A program made the translations under genes and the position numbers. From CAWJMD01 sp963843835 (GTDB lineage: Bacteria; Actinomycetota; Actinomycetes; Actinomycetales; CAWJMD01), in the NCBI GenBank assembly GCA_963843835.1, contig CAWJMD010000002.1:259167-323166 (forward strand): DNA of 64,000 bases, written 5' to 3'. The notes below the pieces were generated by a model. That model made no database searches, was not told the DNA's origin, and worked only from the letters and a program-made list of their open reading frames with translations. Each line of letters opens with the position of its first letter. Position 1 is the first letter of the stretch. Below, in pieces: positions 52,796 through 61,108 of this stretch.

Positions 52796-52873
52796 TACTC
52801 TGTGAAGTGCGTAGCCACAACCCTCCCAGCCCCCAGGGTTCGCGGAGCCCGCGGGTCGGCGGGAGCGTGGGGG

Positions 52874-53392
52874 CTACTCGTCGAGCAGGCGCTCCACGAC
52901 GACCACGTCCCGCCAGCGGCCATCGAGGCGGCCGTGGCGGCGGTGCACGCCGACCTCGGCGAACCCGACCCGCGCGAGCAGCGCGAGGCTGGGGGCGTTC
53001 TCGACGAGGACGCGCCCGACCACCTTGTGGACGCCCGTCGCCGCGCCCGCCTGGAGCAGGGCGCCGAGCAGCACGGTGCCGACGCCGCGGCCGCGGACGG
53101 CGGGGTCGAGGTACACCGAGAACTCGGCGACCGTGTCGTAGGCAGGGCGTGTCGAGTACGGGGACAGCCAGGCCGCACCCAGGACGACAGCGTCTCCGTC
53201 GTCCCCGGACGTGACGGCCACGACCGTCGGGTGCAGCGGCGAGGCCGCGCGCAGGCGCGCCACCACGTCGTCCGCCTGCCGTGGCTCGGTGTCGAGCGTG
53301 GCCAGGCGCTCGGCGATGCCGATCGAGTGCACGTGGGCGATGCCCTCGGCATCCGCCTCGGTGGCGTGCCGCACCCTCACCCTCACGCGCAT
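52874..53392 (-). CDS. GNAT acetyltransferase (ArsN1/phosphinothricin-acetyltransferase-like)
   Basis: A 172-residue acetyltransferase. The acetyl-CoA motif is VYLDPAVRGRGVGTVLLGALL, with the earlier VRHATEADAEGIAHVHSIGIAERLAT and the late NAPSLALLARVGFAEVGVHRRHGRLDGRWRD. This set matches the ArsN1/PAT group, which acetylates arsinothricin, phosphinothricin or methionine sulfoximine. A GGAGG sequence precedes the ATG. The true substrate is unproven. Confidence 0.82.
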   Translation of the reverse strand: MRVRVRVRHATEADAEGIAHVHSIGIAERLATLDTEPRQADDVVARLRAASPLHPTVVAVTSGDDGDAVVLGAAWLSPYSTRPAYDTVAEFSVYLDPAVRGRGVGTVLLGALLQAGAATGVHKVVGRVLVENAPSLALLARVGFAEVGVHRRHGRLDGRWRDVVVVERLLDE

Positions 53393-53472
53393 CGCCTCCG
53401 TCGTCCTGTGGCCGCGGTCTGTCGGTCAGCGTAGGTTCGACGGTTCCGACGCACCGCCTACCCGGAGGACCC

Positions 53473-54182
53473 ATGACCGACCAGGCCGACGAGAACCCCG
53501 TCCAGAACGTCACCTTCCCGAGCAACGGCCGGCAGGCGCACGGCTACCTCGCGCTGCCGGAGTCGGGCAGCGGCCCGGGCCTGGTGGTGATCCAGGAGTG
53601 GTGGGGACTGACGACCCACATGGAGGACGTGACCAACCGGTTCGCGGCCGCGGGCTTCGTGGCACTGGCACCCGACCTGTACGGCGGCCGGACGACCCAC
53701 GACGGGGCCGAGGCCGCCGAGCTGGCAGCGAAGCTGCCCGAGCAGCAGGCCACCAGGGACCTCGCGGGTGCGGTCGACCTCCTGCTCCAGCACGAGGCCG
53801 TCACGTCGTCGACGGTCGGTGCGGTCGGGTTCTGCATGGGAGGCGGGTTCGTGCTCGGCCTCGCGACGCAGCAGGGCGAGCGCGTGGGCGCCGCGGTCTC
53901 GTTCTACGGGGTGCTCGGTGACGAGCTGCCGGACTTCAGCGGGCTCACGGCTCACGTCCAGGGCCACTTCGGGCTGAAGGACGACTTCACGCCGCCCGAC
54001 AGGGCCCGCGAGCTGGAGGCCGCGGATCGAGGCCGACTCGGGGCGGGCGCCCGAGTTCCACTACTACGACGCCGGGCACGCGTTCTTCAACGACGAGAAC
54101 CTGATCGGCACCTACGACCCACGTCTGCGCGGCCCAGGCCTGGGACCGGACGCTGGCGTTCCTCGGCGCGCACGTCAGCTGA
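53473..54182 (+). pseudogene. Dienelactone hydrolase family protein, two frameshifts near the 3' end
   Basis: The first 185 residues match a bacterial dienelactone hydrolase: VIQEWWGLTTHMEDVTNR with the conserved Glu, then VGAVGFCMGGGFVLGLA with the nucleophilic Cys. The frame is lost at about 54028, where the expected LEAxIEADSGRAPEF needs one base removed. The next frame reads EADSGRAPEFHYYDAGHAF, containing the catalytic His, and is lost again at about 54119. There the end AAQAWDRTLAFLGAHVS and its TGA lie in a third frame. Each break is repaired by removing one base. This is either a recent pseudogene or two consensus errors in a GC-rich stretch. A GGAGG precedes ATG 53473. Confidence 0.8.
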
Positions 54183-54191
54183 GGGCTGGGG

Positions 54192-54725
54192 TCAGTCCCT
54201 GTCCGCGGGGGCGACCGTGCGGTCGGTGGCCCGTCGGTCGAAGGCCGCACGGACGGCCGGGGAACGGTCGGGTGCCCGCTCGTCCAGGTGCTGGCGGACC
54301 GTCTCGAACACCTCGGCGAGCACGGCCAGCTGCTCGGGGGTGACGAGGTCGAACAGGTTCTCCCGGACGGCGCGCACGTGGCCAGGTGCCGCCTCCTTCA
54401 CGATGTCCCACCCCGCATCCGTGAGCACCGCGAGGTTGCCCCGGCGGTCACCCGCCGGCCGCTCCCGACGCACCCAGCCCCGCTCGGTGAGCCGGTCGAC
54501 GGCGTGCGAGAGGCGGCTGGGCGACGAGCTCACCATCTCGGCCAGCTCGCTCATCCGCAACGACCGCGTCGGCGTCTCGGAGAGCATCGCCAGGATGATG
54601 TAGTACGTGTGCGGCAGCCCCGCCTCCTCCTGGATCTGCCGCTCCAGCGCCTGCGGGAGCTTGCGGGAGACGGCCAGGTAGGCGCGCCACACGCGCTGCT
54701 CCTCGTCATCCAGCCAGCGGGTCAC
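54192..54725 (-). CDS. MarR-family transcriptional regulator
   Basis: A 177-residue protein with the MarR fold: HTYYIILAMLSETPTRSLRMSELAEMV, the recognition region SSPSRLSHAVDRLTERGWV, and the wing ERPAGDRRGNLAVLTDAG. GTG 54725 is set by TACCCT 6 nt upstream. It converges with the broken hydrolase gene, 9 bp from its stop. The regulated genes are not evident. Confidence 0.87.
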   Translation of the reverse strand: MTRWLDDEEQRVWRAYLAVSRKLPQALERQIQEEAGLPHTYYIILAMLSETPTRSLRMSELAEMVSSSPSRLSHAVDRLTERGWVRRERPAGDRRGNLAVLTDAGWDIVKEAAPGHVRAVRENLFDLVTPEQLAVLAEVFETVRQHLDERAPDRSPAVRAAFDRRATDRTVAPADRD

Positions 54726-54760
54726 GCGGCCAGGGTAGGCGAACGCGGCGCCGATGCGGC

Positions 54761-55906
54761 TCAGCCGCGCGCGAGGTGCCGGCTGATGACAAGCCGCTGG
54801 ATCTGGTTGGTGCCCTCGAAGATCTGCATGACCTTCGCCTCGCGCATGTAGCGCTCGACCGGGAAGTCGCGGGTGTAGCCGTACCCGCCCAGCACCTGGA
54901 CCGCGTCGGTGGTGACCTTCATGCACGCGTCGGTGGCGACGAGCTTGGCGATGGACGCCTGACGGGCGAAGGGTCGTCCCAGGTCCTTGAGCCGGGCAGC
55001 CGCCAGCACCGTGGCACGGGCTGACTCGACGGCCGCTGCCATGTCGGCGAGCAGGAAGCCGAGGCCCTGGTGGTCGATGATCGCCTTGCCGAAGGCCTGG
55101 CGCTCCTTGGCGTAGGCGACGGCGTCGTCGAGTGCGCCCTGGGCGAGACCGACTGCGACAGCGGCGATCCCGAGGCGGCCGGAGTCGAGCGCCGCGAGCG
55201 CGATCGGCAGGCCCTGGCCGGGCTCGCCGATGCGGCGGTCGGCGTCGACCACGCAGTCGTCGAAGTTGACGAGCGTCGTGTGGTCGCTGTGCAGGCCCAT
55301 CTTCTTCTCCGGCGCCCCGAACGACAGGCCCTCGGCGTCACCGGGGACGAGGAAGCACGAGATGCCACGTCCCCCGTCGTCCGAGGTGCGCACGAACGAC
55401 GTGTAGTAGTCGGCGTGACCGCCGTGGCTGATCCAGGCCTTCGTGCCGTTGAGCGTGTAGGCGTTCCCGTCCAGCACCGCCTTCGTGGTCATCGCTGCGG
55501 GGTCCGACCCGGCGTGGGGCTCGGACAGGCAGTACGCGCCGAGCAGCTCGCCGCCGAGCATGTCCGGCAGGAAGCGCTGCTGCTGCTCGGGCGTGCCGAA
55601 CTCGACGAGCGGGAAGGCGGTCAGCCCGTGGACGCTGACACCCACCCCGACGCTGGCCCAGCGGGAGGCGATCACCTCGAGGACCTGCAGGTACACCTCG
55701 TACGGCTGGCCACCGCCGCCCAGCTCCTCGGCGTAGGGCAGGCCCAGGAGCCCGGAGCGTCCGAGCAGGGTGAAGACGTCGCGGGGGAAGCGCTCGTCGG
55801 CCTCGTCCTTCGACGCGCGGGGGACGAGCTCCTTGTCCGCGATCTCCGTGGTCAGGGCCAGCAGGTCCTCGGCCTCGGGGGTGGGCAGGATGCGCTCGAC
55901 CTTCAC
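54761..55906 (-). CDS. Acyl-CoA dehydrogenase
   Basis: A 381-residue flavoenzyme of the ACAD family. It shows AYCLSEPHAGSDPAAM and TLNGTKAWISHGGHAD (FAD/substrate region), KMGLHSDHTTLVNFDDC, and the end QVLGGYGYTRDFPVERYMRE, then EGTNQIQRLVISRHL with the catalytic Glu in the EGTN position. It oxidises acyl-CoA to enoyl-CoA in fatty acid or branched-chain degradation. GTG 55906 has GGAGG upstream. It diverges from the SDR gene and shares the twin-palindrome region. Confidence 0.92.
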   Translation of the reverse strand: MKVERILPTPEAEDLLALTTEIADKELVPRASKDEADERFPRDVFTLLGRSGLLGLPYAEELGGGGQPYEVYLQVLEVIASRWASVGVGVSVHGLTAFPLVEFGTPEQQQRFLPDMLGGELLGAYCLSEPHAGSDPAAMTTKAVLDGNAYTLNGTKAWISHGGHADYYTSFVRTSDDGGRGISCFLVPGDAEGLSFGAPEKKMGLHSDHTTLVNFDDCVVDADRRIGEPGQGLPIALAALDSGRLGIAAVAVGLAQGALDDAVAYAKERQAFGKAIIDHQGLGFLLADMAAAVESARATVLAAARLKDLGRPFARQASIAKLVATDACMKVTTDAVQVLGGYGYTRDFPVERYMREAKVMQIFEGTNQIQRLVISRHLARG

Positions 55907-55962
55907 GGGTCCTCCAGGGTCACCGGGGTGCGGACGGGCCGCGTGACGGGTGGTTCGCGGGC

Positions 55963-55990
55963 CAGTACTGTGCAGGGTACGGCAGTACTG
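55963..55990. promoter_or_regulatory. Twin CAGTACTG palindromes, probable TetR operator
   Basis: Two identical, self-complementary octamers CAGTACTG start at 55963 and 55983, 20 bp apart (two helical turns), between the divergent acyl-CoA dehydrogenase and SDR genes. TACTGT overlapping the first copy could be the rightward -10 box. The TetR gene that follows the SDR is the natural candidate to bind it. Confidence 0.6.
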
Positions 55991-56024
55991 ACATGAGTTC
56001 CATCGGCGAGGACGAGGAGACGAC

Positions 56025-56786
56025 GTGCAGATCGACGGAGCGGTGGCCCTGGTCACCGGAGGCGGCAGCGGACTGGGGCGGGCCAGCGTCGAGGCGCTCG
56101 CGGAAGCAGGTGCCCGCATCGTGGTCGTCGACCTGCCGTCCTCGCCCGGTCAGGAGGTCGCCGACGCCCTCGGAGACCGCGCGGTCTTCGTGCCGACCGA
56201 CGTCACCGACGAGGCGGCCGTCGCGGCCGCTGTCGAGACCGCGACGACGCTCGGGCCGCTGCGCGTCGTCGTCAACTGCGCCGGCGTCGCGACCCCGGGA
56301 AAGGTGGTGGGGCGCAAGGGCCCTCTGCCGCTGGACTCGTTCGACACCGTCGTGCGGATCAACCTGGTCGGCACGTTCAACGTGATCCGCCTCGCGGCCG
56401 CGGCGATGATGGAGACCGAGCCTGTCGAGGGTGAGCGAGGCGTGGTGGTGAACACGGCGTCCGCCGCGGCGTTCGACGGCCAGATCGGGCAGGCCGCCTA
56501 CGCGGCGTCGAAGGGTGGTGTGGTCGGCATGACCCTGCCCATCGCCCGAGAGCTGGCGTCCTCGCTGATCCGAGTGATGACGATCGCCCCCGGCCTGTTC
56601 GAGACCCCGATGCTCTCCGGGCTGCCGCAGGAGGCGCAGGACTCGCTCGGCGCCCAGGTGCCCCACCCCTCGCGACTGGGACGGCCCTCCGAGTACGCCG
56701 CTCTGGTGCGCCACATCGTCGAGAACCCGATGCTCAACGGCGAGGTGATCCGGCTCGACGGCGCCATCCGCATGGCGCCGAAGTGA
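56025..56786 (+). CDS. SDR-family 3-hydroxyacyl-CoA dehydrogenase-like protein
   Basis: A 253-residue classical SDR: LVTGGGSGLGRASVEAL, NCAGVATPGKVVG, NTASAAAFDGQIGQAAYAAS with the catalytic Ser and Tyr, and Lys in YAASKGGVVGM. The whole matches the HSD17B10-like type II 3-hydroxyacyl-CoA dehydrogenases (short-chain/2-methyl-3-hydroxybutyryl-CoA). Beside an acyl-CoA dehydrogenase it likely works in short or branched acyl-CoA oxidation. The GTG start has GAGGAGA upstream. Confidence 0.9.
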   Translation: MQIDGAVALVTGGGSGLGRASVEALAEAGARIVVVDLPSSPGQEVADALGDRAVFVPTDVTDEAAVAAAVETATTLGPLRVVVNCAGVATPGKVVGRKGPLPLDSFDTVVRINLVGTFNVIRLAAAAMMETEPVEGERGVVVNTASAAAFDGQIGQAAYAASKGGVVGMTLPIARELASSLIRVMTIAPGLFETPMLSGLPQEAQDSLGAQVPHPSRLGRPSEYAALVRHIVENPMLNGEVIRLDGAIRMAPK

Positions 56787-56787
56787 C

Positions 56788-57369
56788 GTGGTGACCGCGG
56801 GGGCGCCCGCCGCCACCGCACGGCGGCAGGAGCTGTTCGACGACCTCGTCGAGCTGTTCCTCGCCGAGGGCTTCGCGCGGTTCACCCTCGACGACCTGGC
56901 GGCGCGGCTGCGGTGCTCGAAGTCGACGCTGTACCAGCTGGCCGGCAGCAAGGAGCAGCTGTCGCGCGCCGTCGCGGTGCACTTCTTTCGTCGAGCCGCC
57001 GAGCGGGTTGAGGGCTCCCTGGCGAGGGTGGGCGGTTCGAGGGCGAGGGTGGACGCGTACCTGCGGGCGGTCGCCGCGGAGCTTGCACCGGCGTCTGACG
57101 CCTTCTTCGCGGACCTGGAGTCGTTCGCGCCAGGGCGTGAGGTCTACCGCCGCAACACTGCGATCGCTGCGCAGCGGGTCGGCGAGCTGATCGCCGAGGG
57201 GGTGCGCGCCGGGGAGTTCCGGGCGGTGTCAGCGGCTTTCGTCGCCGACCTCGTGTCGGCCCAGATGGTCCGCATCCAGCAGCGAGAGGTGCACGCGCGC
57301 ACCGGGATCGAGGACGCGGAGGCGTACGCGGCGTTGGCGGAGCTGGTGCTGCGGGGGATCTCGTCGTAG
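56788..57369 (+). CDS. TetR-family transcriptional regulator
   Basis: A 193-residue TetR protein. The DNA-binding domain is LFLAEGFARFTLDDLAARLRCSKSTLYQLAGSKEQL, followed by a helical ligand domain. It starts 1 bp after the SDR stop; GTG 56788 and GTG 56791 are both possible. As the third gene next to two acyl-CoA oxidation genes it probably controls them through the CAGTACTG pair. The ligand is likely an acyl-CoA. Confidence 0.87.
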   Translation: MVTAGAPAATARRQELFDDLVELFLAEGFARFTLDDLAARLRCSKSTLYQLAGSKEQLSRAVAVHFFRRAAERVEGSLARVGGSRARVDAYLRAVAAELAPASDAFFADLESFAPGREVYRRNTAIAAQRVGELIAEGVRAGEFRAVSAAFVADLVSAQMVRIQQREVHARTGIEDAEAYAALAELVLRGISS

Positions 57370-57699
57370 GCGGCCTCCCTCCGTGGCGCCTGGGTGTCGA
57401 CCCCACGAGAACCGTCCCGAAGTACGACTCTCCCGTCCGCGATGGATCGACTGGCCCAAGGCCATGCGTAGGGCTGAGATCCCGAGCCCGCTCTTCGCCG
57501 AGGACGTTCCACCGGGCATGAGCCCACGGCCTAGGGCTCTCTGGCACGGGTCATGAGCGTGCAGCGCACGGGTCATCCCCGGTCAACTCGCCGCTCTGGT
57601 GGGATTGCCGTCCACTCCATCGCACGGGTCAATACTGTTCCACTGAAGTTCGTGGCGAGGGGGGTGCATCCGCACCGTCCATGATCTGAGGGGTTTCGG
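57370..57699. other. 330-bp intergenic region, no gene seen; direct repeats
   Basis: No protein-like reading frame or RNA fold is recognised. GC content falls towards the right end. GCACGGGTCA occurs three times (57544-57553, 57566-57575, 57622-57631), the first two 22 bp apart, upstream of the I36-type inhibitor gene. TACTGT at about 57634 may be a -10 box. This is also where the accessory region begins. Confidence 0.4.
57544..57631 (+). repeat. Three direct repeats of GCACGGGTCA
   Basis: Copies start at 57544, 57566 and 57622; the spacings are 22 and 56 bp. The second copy is followed by TCCCCGGTCA, a half-similar fourth. Repeated 10-mers at helical-turn spacing ahead of a promoter suggest an activator binding site. 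Confidence 0.45.
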
Positions 57700-58068
57700 A
57701 TGAAGGTATTCAAGGCAAGCGTCCCGGTGGCTGCGGCCGCGTTGCTGATGGCGGTGGCCGCACCGGCGCCGGCGCAGGCGGCGACAGGCTGGGATCGCTG
57801 CCAGCCCGGCTATTTCTGTGCCTTCACGGGAACGAACGGCACCGGAACCATCGCCCAGTACCAGGTCGGCGACCCCGACTTGTCGGATGGCTACGGTCCC
57901 GTGGGAATGGACAACAACATTGAGAGTCTGTGGAACCGGACTGGCTCGATCTGGGGTGTCTACCGGAACATCGGCGGACAAGAGGGGTGGGGCATCTCGC
58001 AGACCGCCAAGATCGGGACCCTCCACGGCTCATGGCCGAACAACATCAGCGTGATTAAGCGCTTCTGA
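57700..58068 (+). CDS. Secreted peptidase-inhibitor I36-like protein
   Basis: A 122-residue protein with a signal peptide (cleavage after APAQA, about residue 27) and a mature domain of 95 residues: WDRCQPGYFCAFTGTNGTGTIAQYQVG and MDNNIESLWNRTG, the pattern of I36/beta-gamma-crystallin-type proteins such as the Streptomyces metalloproteinase inhibitor. Two cysteines would form a disulfide. It is likely exported. Base composition is clearly less GC-rich than the preceding operons, suggesting transfer. The ATG is preceded by a GAGGGG sequence. Confidence 0.8.
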   Translation: MKVFKASVPVAAAALLMAVAAPAPAQAATGWDRCQPGYFCAFTGTNGTGTIAQYQVGDPDLSDGYGPVGMDNNIESLWNRTGSIWGVYRNIGGQEGWGISQTAKIGTLHGSWPNNISVIKRF

Positions 58069-58084
58069 CGCACCAATCCACGTC

Positions 58085-58116
58085 GGAGCCCCGTACCCCA
58101 ACCGGTGCGGGGCTCC
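58085..58116 (+). terminator. Rho-independent-type hairpin after the I36-like gene
   Basis: GGAGCCCCG and CGGGGCTCC form a perfect 9-bp stem, extended inward by four further pairs (one G-T). It begins 16 bp after the stop codon. No T tract follows, as often in high-GC genomes. Confidence 0.75.
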
Positions 58117-58556
58117 TGGCGTGCGAATCGAGCGTTGTGTCGCTCCACGAACTCGACCACGGGCCTGGACATCACAATTGGCGGTTTGCGCTGCGCAAGC
58201 GGCGGTGGGACGCGCCGCCATCCTGCTGCACCGCCGGGGAGGAGCTCGGCGAGTACGTCGGTGCTCGATTGACCCGGCGACCGCCCCGATCATCCCGGAA
58301 CCGCCAGTCGTCTGGTGCGGACCACTCCGATCAGGTCCGCTGCCGTCTGCCTCCGTGTGGCAGATCGTTGTTGTGCCTGGCGCCGACTGGTGGCTCCGCC
58401 TCGTCGTCTGCGAGATCATCGCGGCAGATTGCCCGGTGCGTGGTGACCCGTCCGTCTGGTCCTCGACATCGGTCGTGCCGGAGTGGCGCTGCTTTGCACC
58501 GTGGCCGTCATGCTGAGCGGGCTCGGCGGTGACGGTCTGCGTCGGAGGGAGCTCGG
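58117..58556. other. 440-bp region without a recognisable gene
   Basis: I examined both strands. Several open frames cross this stretch, but none has protein-like composition or a ribosome binding site, and none resembles a known family. The codon-position GC bias changes several times, as in decayed coding DNA. No terminal inverted repeats of an insertion sequence were seen. Confidence 0.4.
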
Positions 58557-59699
58557 ATGGTGCTGGAAGTCGCCTTGACGGCGGGCGCGGTCAAGGCGCT
58601 CGGCCTGCTCGTCGATGCCGCCGTCGGCGGCGGGACGGCGGGAGGCATCGCCTCGGAGCTGGCGACGAAGGTGGTCGGGGCTGCGCTTGCGCCGCCGGAC
58701 CGGACCGCAGCTGCGCTGGAGCAGCTTGAGCGCGAGTTCGCCGAATACAAGGAGTCGCGGTGGCGAGGGCCGCTCGAAGGTGGCGTGCGTGACCTGTTCG
58801 AGGCCACGCGCCCTGACCTGTCGCGTGATCAGGTCGCGCGCAAGCTCGACCGCGCCGACGACAAGTTCAGCGAAGCGCTGCAGTTCGTGGGGGGCGACGG
58901 GCATCTGACCTCCGTCCTGGACGCGTACGGGGCGTTGGTGTCTCTCGCCCGCGGTGACCTCATCGTGGGGAAGAACACGCTCCGACGAGCGGTCGTCGCG
59001 TTGGAGCACACGATCGTGGTCCAGCACGCCGCCGCGGCGCAGGCAGCGGGGGCGCTCGCCGACGGCTACCGCGCCCTGCGGGGGAAGACCGGACCGGAGG
59101 AGCTCGTGTTCGGAGCGCGTGACCGCGCACGCGTCGCCCAGCAGCGCGACTCGCTGTTCGGACCGGGCGGCGTCCACCTCCGGCTGAAGGCGATGGTCGA
59201 TGACCACGGCGCGATCTGGTCCCTCCTCGCCCCCCTCTACATGTCCGGCGATCCCGTCCGCGCGCGCATCCCCGAGTTCACGCGTAGCGACTATGCCGAG
59301 CCCGGTGCAGCGCTCGTGCTCGAGATCCCCCGGCACGTCATGGGGCACTTCGCTGGCATCCGAGCGTCCGTCCAGCTCGCCCCGACCGGGGAGGACCGGC
59401 AGGCCGACGTCACGGTGCACAACGACGGCCCGGGTCAGGTCGACGTCCGCGTCGGAGCCGTAGCGGAGCTCGCCTCACCGCCGGTACCGATCCCGGGGGA
59501 GCCGCAATCGCTCCTCGCCGGCCAGCACGCAACCGGGGACGTGTTGTCACCCCCGAGGCTGGGGGCGGCGGACACGCTCCTGCTCGAGCTGCTCGTCCAC
59601 ACCCCGGGCGGGCCGTCCCGCCTGGTCGTGCCGTACCGCCCTGCGTCGGACCCGTTCGGAATCAGCTTCACGGACCGGCGGTTCGTGCGCGGGAGCTAA
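58557..59699 (+). CDS. Protein of unknown function in the accessory region
   Basis: A 380-residue protein I do not recognise. Residues 1-45 are hydrophobic and Ala/Gly-rich (LTAGAVKALGLLVDAAVGGG, then TAGGIASELATKVVGAAL), possibly membrane-associated. Residues 50-210 are mainly helical and charged (LEQLEREFAEYKESRW and RKLDRADDKFSEAL). The last 130 residues are beta-rich, with HNDGPGQVDVRVGAVAELASPP, like an Ig or fibronectin fold. GGAGGG precedes the ATG. It stands alone between the I36-like gene and a broken gene. A helical sensor with a C-terminal beta domain could belong to a defence or signalling system, but nothing proves it. Confidence 0.6.
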   Translation: MVLEVALTAGAVKALGLLVDAAVGGGTAGGIASELATKVVGAALAPPDRTAAALEQLEREFAEYKESRWRGPLEGGVRDLFEATRPDLSRDQVARKLDRADDKFSEALQFVGGDGHLTSVLDAYGALVSLARGDLIVGKNTLRRAVVALEHTIVVQHAAAAQAAGALADGYRALRGKTGPEELVFGARDRARVAQQRDSLFGPGGVHLRLKAMVDDHGAIWSLLAPLYMSGDPVRARIPEFTRSDYAEPGAALVLEIPRHVMGHFAGIRASVQLAPTGEDRQADVTVHNDGPGQVDVRVGAVAELASPPVPIPGEPQSLLAGQHATGDVLSPPRLGAADTLLLELLVHTPGGPSRLVVPYRPASDPFGISFTDRRFVRGS

Positions 59700-59826
59700 C
59701 GCTGACAGGGACGCAAGACGGGGCCGGTGCCTGAGTTGTGTCAGGGGTGCGCACCAACCGCGAGCGGCGTCCGAACGCGATGCGCGGGCTCGCCGCGGTA
59801 AGACGCTGGCCTGGCCGCCGGACTGG

Positions 59827-60373
59827 CTAGGAGAATCGCGCCAGTTGGTTCCGCTGGGCTTGCGTCAAAGGCAGCAGTTGGTTCTCTGGCGTCGGGTAGA
59901 TCTCAGCCGCCCTCCAGTGTGGTTCCGTGACACTGGTGGCTACACCTATCCTGATGTTGCGACGCTCCAGCTCTGCAAGTAGCTGCTGCGCGTCGAAGAG
60001 GTGAACCGACGAGATGACCCACGGCCGCAAGCTCGTGGAATCCCGTGCCGTCGCCTTCGGGCCGGCCAGCACAAGGTAGTAGTCGAGCGCTGGTGACCTC
60101 GTCACATCAAGCAAGCCCTCGCGCTTGAGGTACCACTTCACATTCGTCGTCCTGCCGGCAAGCGGGCCCATGCGGACCGGCCATCGATTGCGGCCGCGGA
60201 AGCTGAGGTCTCGAGTGCGATGTCAAAGGTGCGTGCCGCGATCCACCCGCCGGCGTGGCCGGACGTCATCGGGCGGCCAAGAAGGTCGCCAATGCGGCTG
60301 TCAACCGCGTTTCGCTGCGGAGCAGGCGCGCGAGAGCCTCCAGCTCGCTCGTTCCGCCGGACCGGTGCGACAT
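59827..60373 (-). pseudogene. Frameshifted gene of an uncharacterised family
   Basis: Three consecutive frames on the minus strand each look protein-like and join into one protein of about 180 residues. They are MSHRSGGTSELEALARLL at 60373; SGHAGGWIAARTFDIALE, ending IDGR; and MGPLAGRTTNVKWYLKRE, followed by PALDYYLVLAGP. The breaks fit single-base deletions near 60270 and 60186; adding one T at the second would restore GRFRMGPLAG. The C-terminal part (WVISSVHLFDAQQLLAEL and AAEIYP) is well preserved. I know the pattern from uncharacterised actinobacterial proteins but cannot name a function. Sequencing error is possible. Confidence 0.65.
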
Positions 60374-60482
60374 GAGCCGAGCATGCCATCGCGGCAGCGC
60401 CGCGTGTCACGTCCCTCAGGTCGCCCTGCTTGAGCTCTTTGCGGCGACATGGGTTAGGTCACCGCGTCACGGGTGAGTACAG

Positions 60483-60821
60483 CTAGAGGTCCAAGAGCAG
60501 GGCCAGGGTCTCGCGGACCTCGCCGAGGACGATGGGGCCCACATTGCCCAGGCGCTGATGAATGCGTGTTGTGGCCACCGAGCGCACGTGCTGACACTGC
60601 GCCGCAGAACGCGCCGTGAGGCGATTGCTTTCATCGGGGTCGATCGGGATCTCCGTGCTGCTCGCGCGAACAGTTCGGGTCAACGGCACGACCTGCACGA
60701 CGTTGGGGCCACCGTTCAGTATCCGTGATGCGGTCACGACGATGGCCGGGCGACGCAAGCCGGCTTCGCTTCCGGCCGGGGTACCGAGGTCGAGCTGGAC
60801 GACGTCACCCGGCGTCAGCAT
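60483..60821 (-). CDS. MazF/PemK-type toxin (endoribonuclease)
   Basis: A 112-residue protein with the MazF fold: GDVVQLDLGTPAGSEAGLRRPAIVVTAS at the start, VVQVVPLTRT, and a late SVATTRIHQRLGNV. MazF toxins cut mRNA at specific short sequences and stop growth. ATG 60821 lies inside the end of the upstream antitoxin gene (17-bp overlap), the standard antitoxin-toxin order. Confidence 0.85.
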   Translation of the reverse strand: MLTPGDVVQLDLGTPAGSEAGLRRPAIVVTASRILNGGPNVVQVVPLTRTVRASSTEIPIDPDESNRLTARSAAQCQHVRSVATTRIHQRLGNVGPIVLGEVRETLALLLDL

Positions 60822-61002
60822 CGAGCCACGCCGTCTCATCCTGCGTGAGGTTGTCGGCGAGGTCGCTGGCCATGGCGTCCTGGCGAAGCGCGCGAAGAGC
60901 GTGGCGCACCGTCTCATCGATCGTTTCGTGTCGTTCGGCCGCCAAGCGAACGACCCGTGCGTGCGTGTCCCTGGTGATGCGGATCGTCGTGGTCTCGGCC
61001 AT
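60805..61002 (-). CDS. Antitoxin of the MazF-type pair (ribbon-helix-helix)
   Basis: A 65-residue protein with a ribbon-helix-helix start TTTIRITRDTHARVVRLAAERHETIDETVRHAL and an acidic C-terminus (NLTQDETAWLDADAG) that would wrap the toxin. It overlaps the toxin gene by 17 bp and probably represses the pair. Confidence 0.8.
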   Translation of the reverse strand: MAETTTIRITRDTHARVVRLAAERHETIDETVRHALRALRQDAMASDLADNLTQDETAWLDADAG

Positions 61003-61108
61003 GCACCAACGGTAGCTCGTGTAGACGAAACCGTCTACACGTGGCCGCGAAGGTGTTGAACACCTCCCTTGATATGTACTGACCGGTCTCGCGGCGCGGC
61101 GAGGGTGC

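Noticed and set aside
58117..58556. Possible insertion-sequence remnant
   Set aside because: No transposase motif (DDE, HTH) and no terminal inverted repeats or target duplication could be seen.
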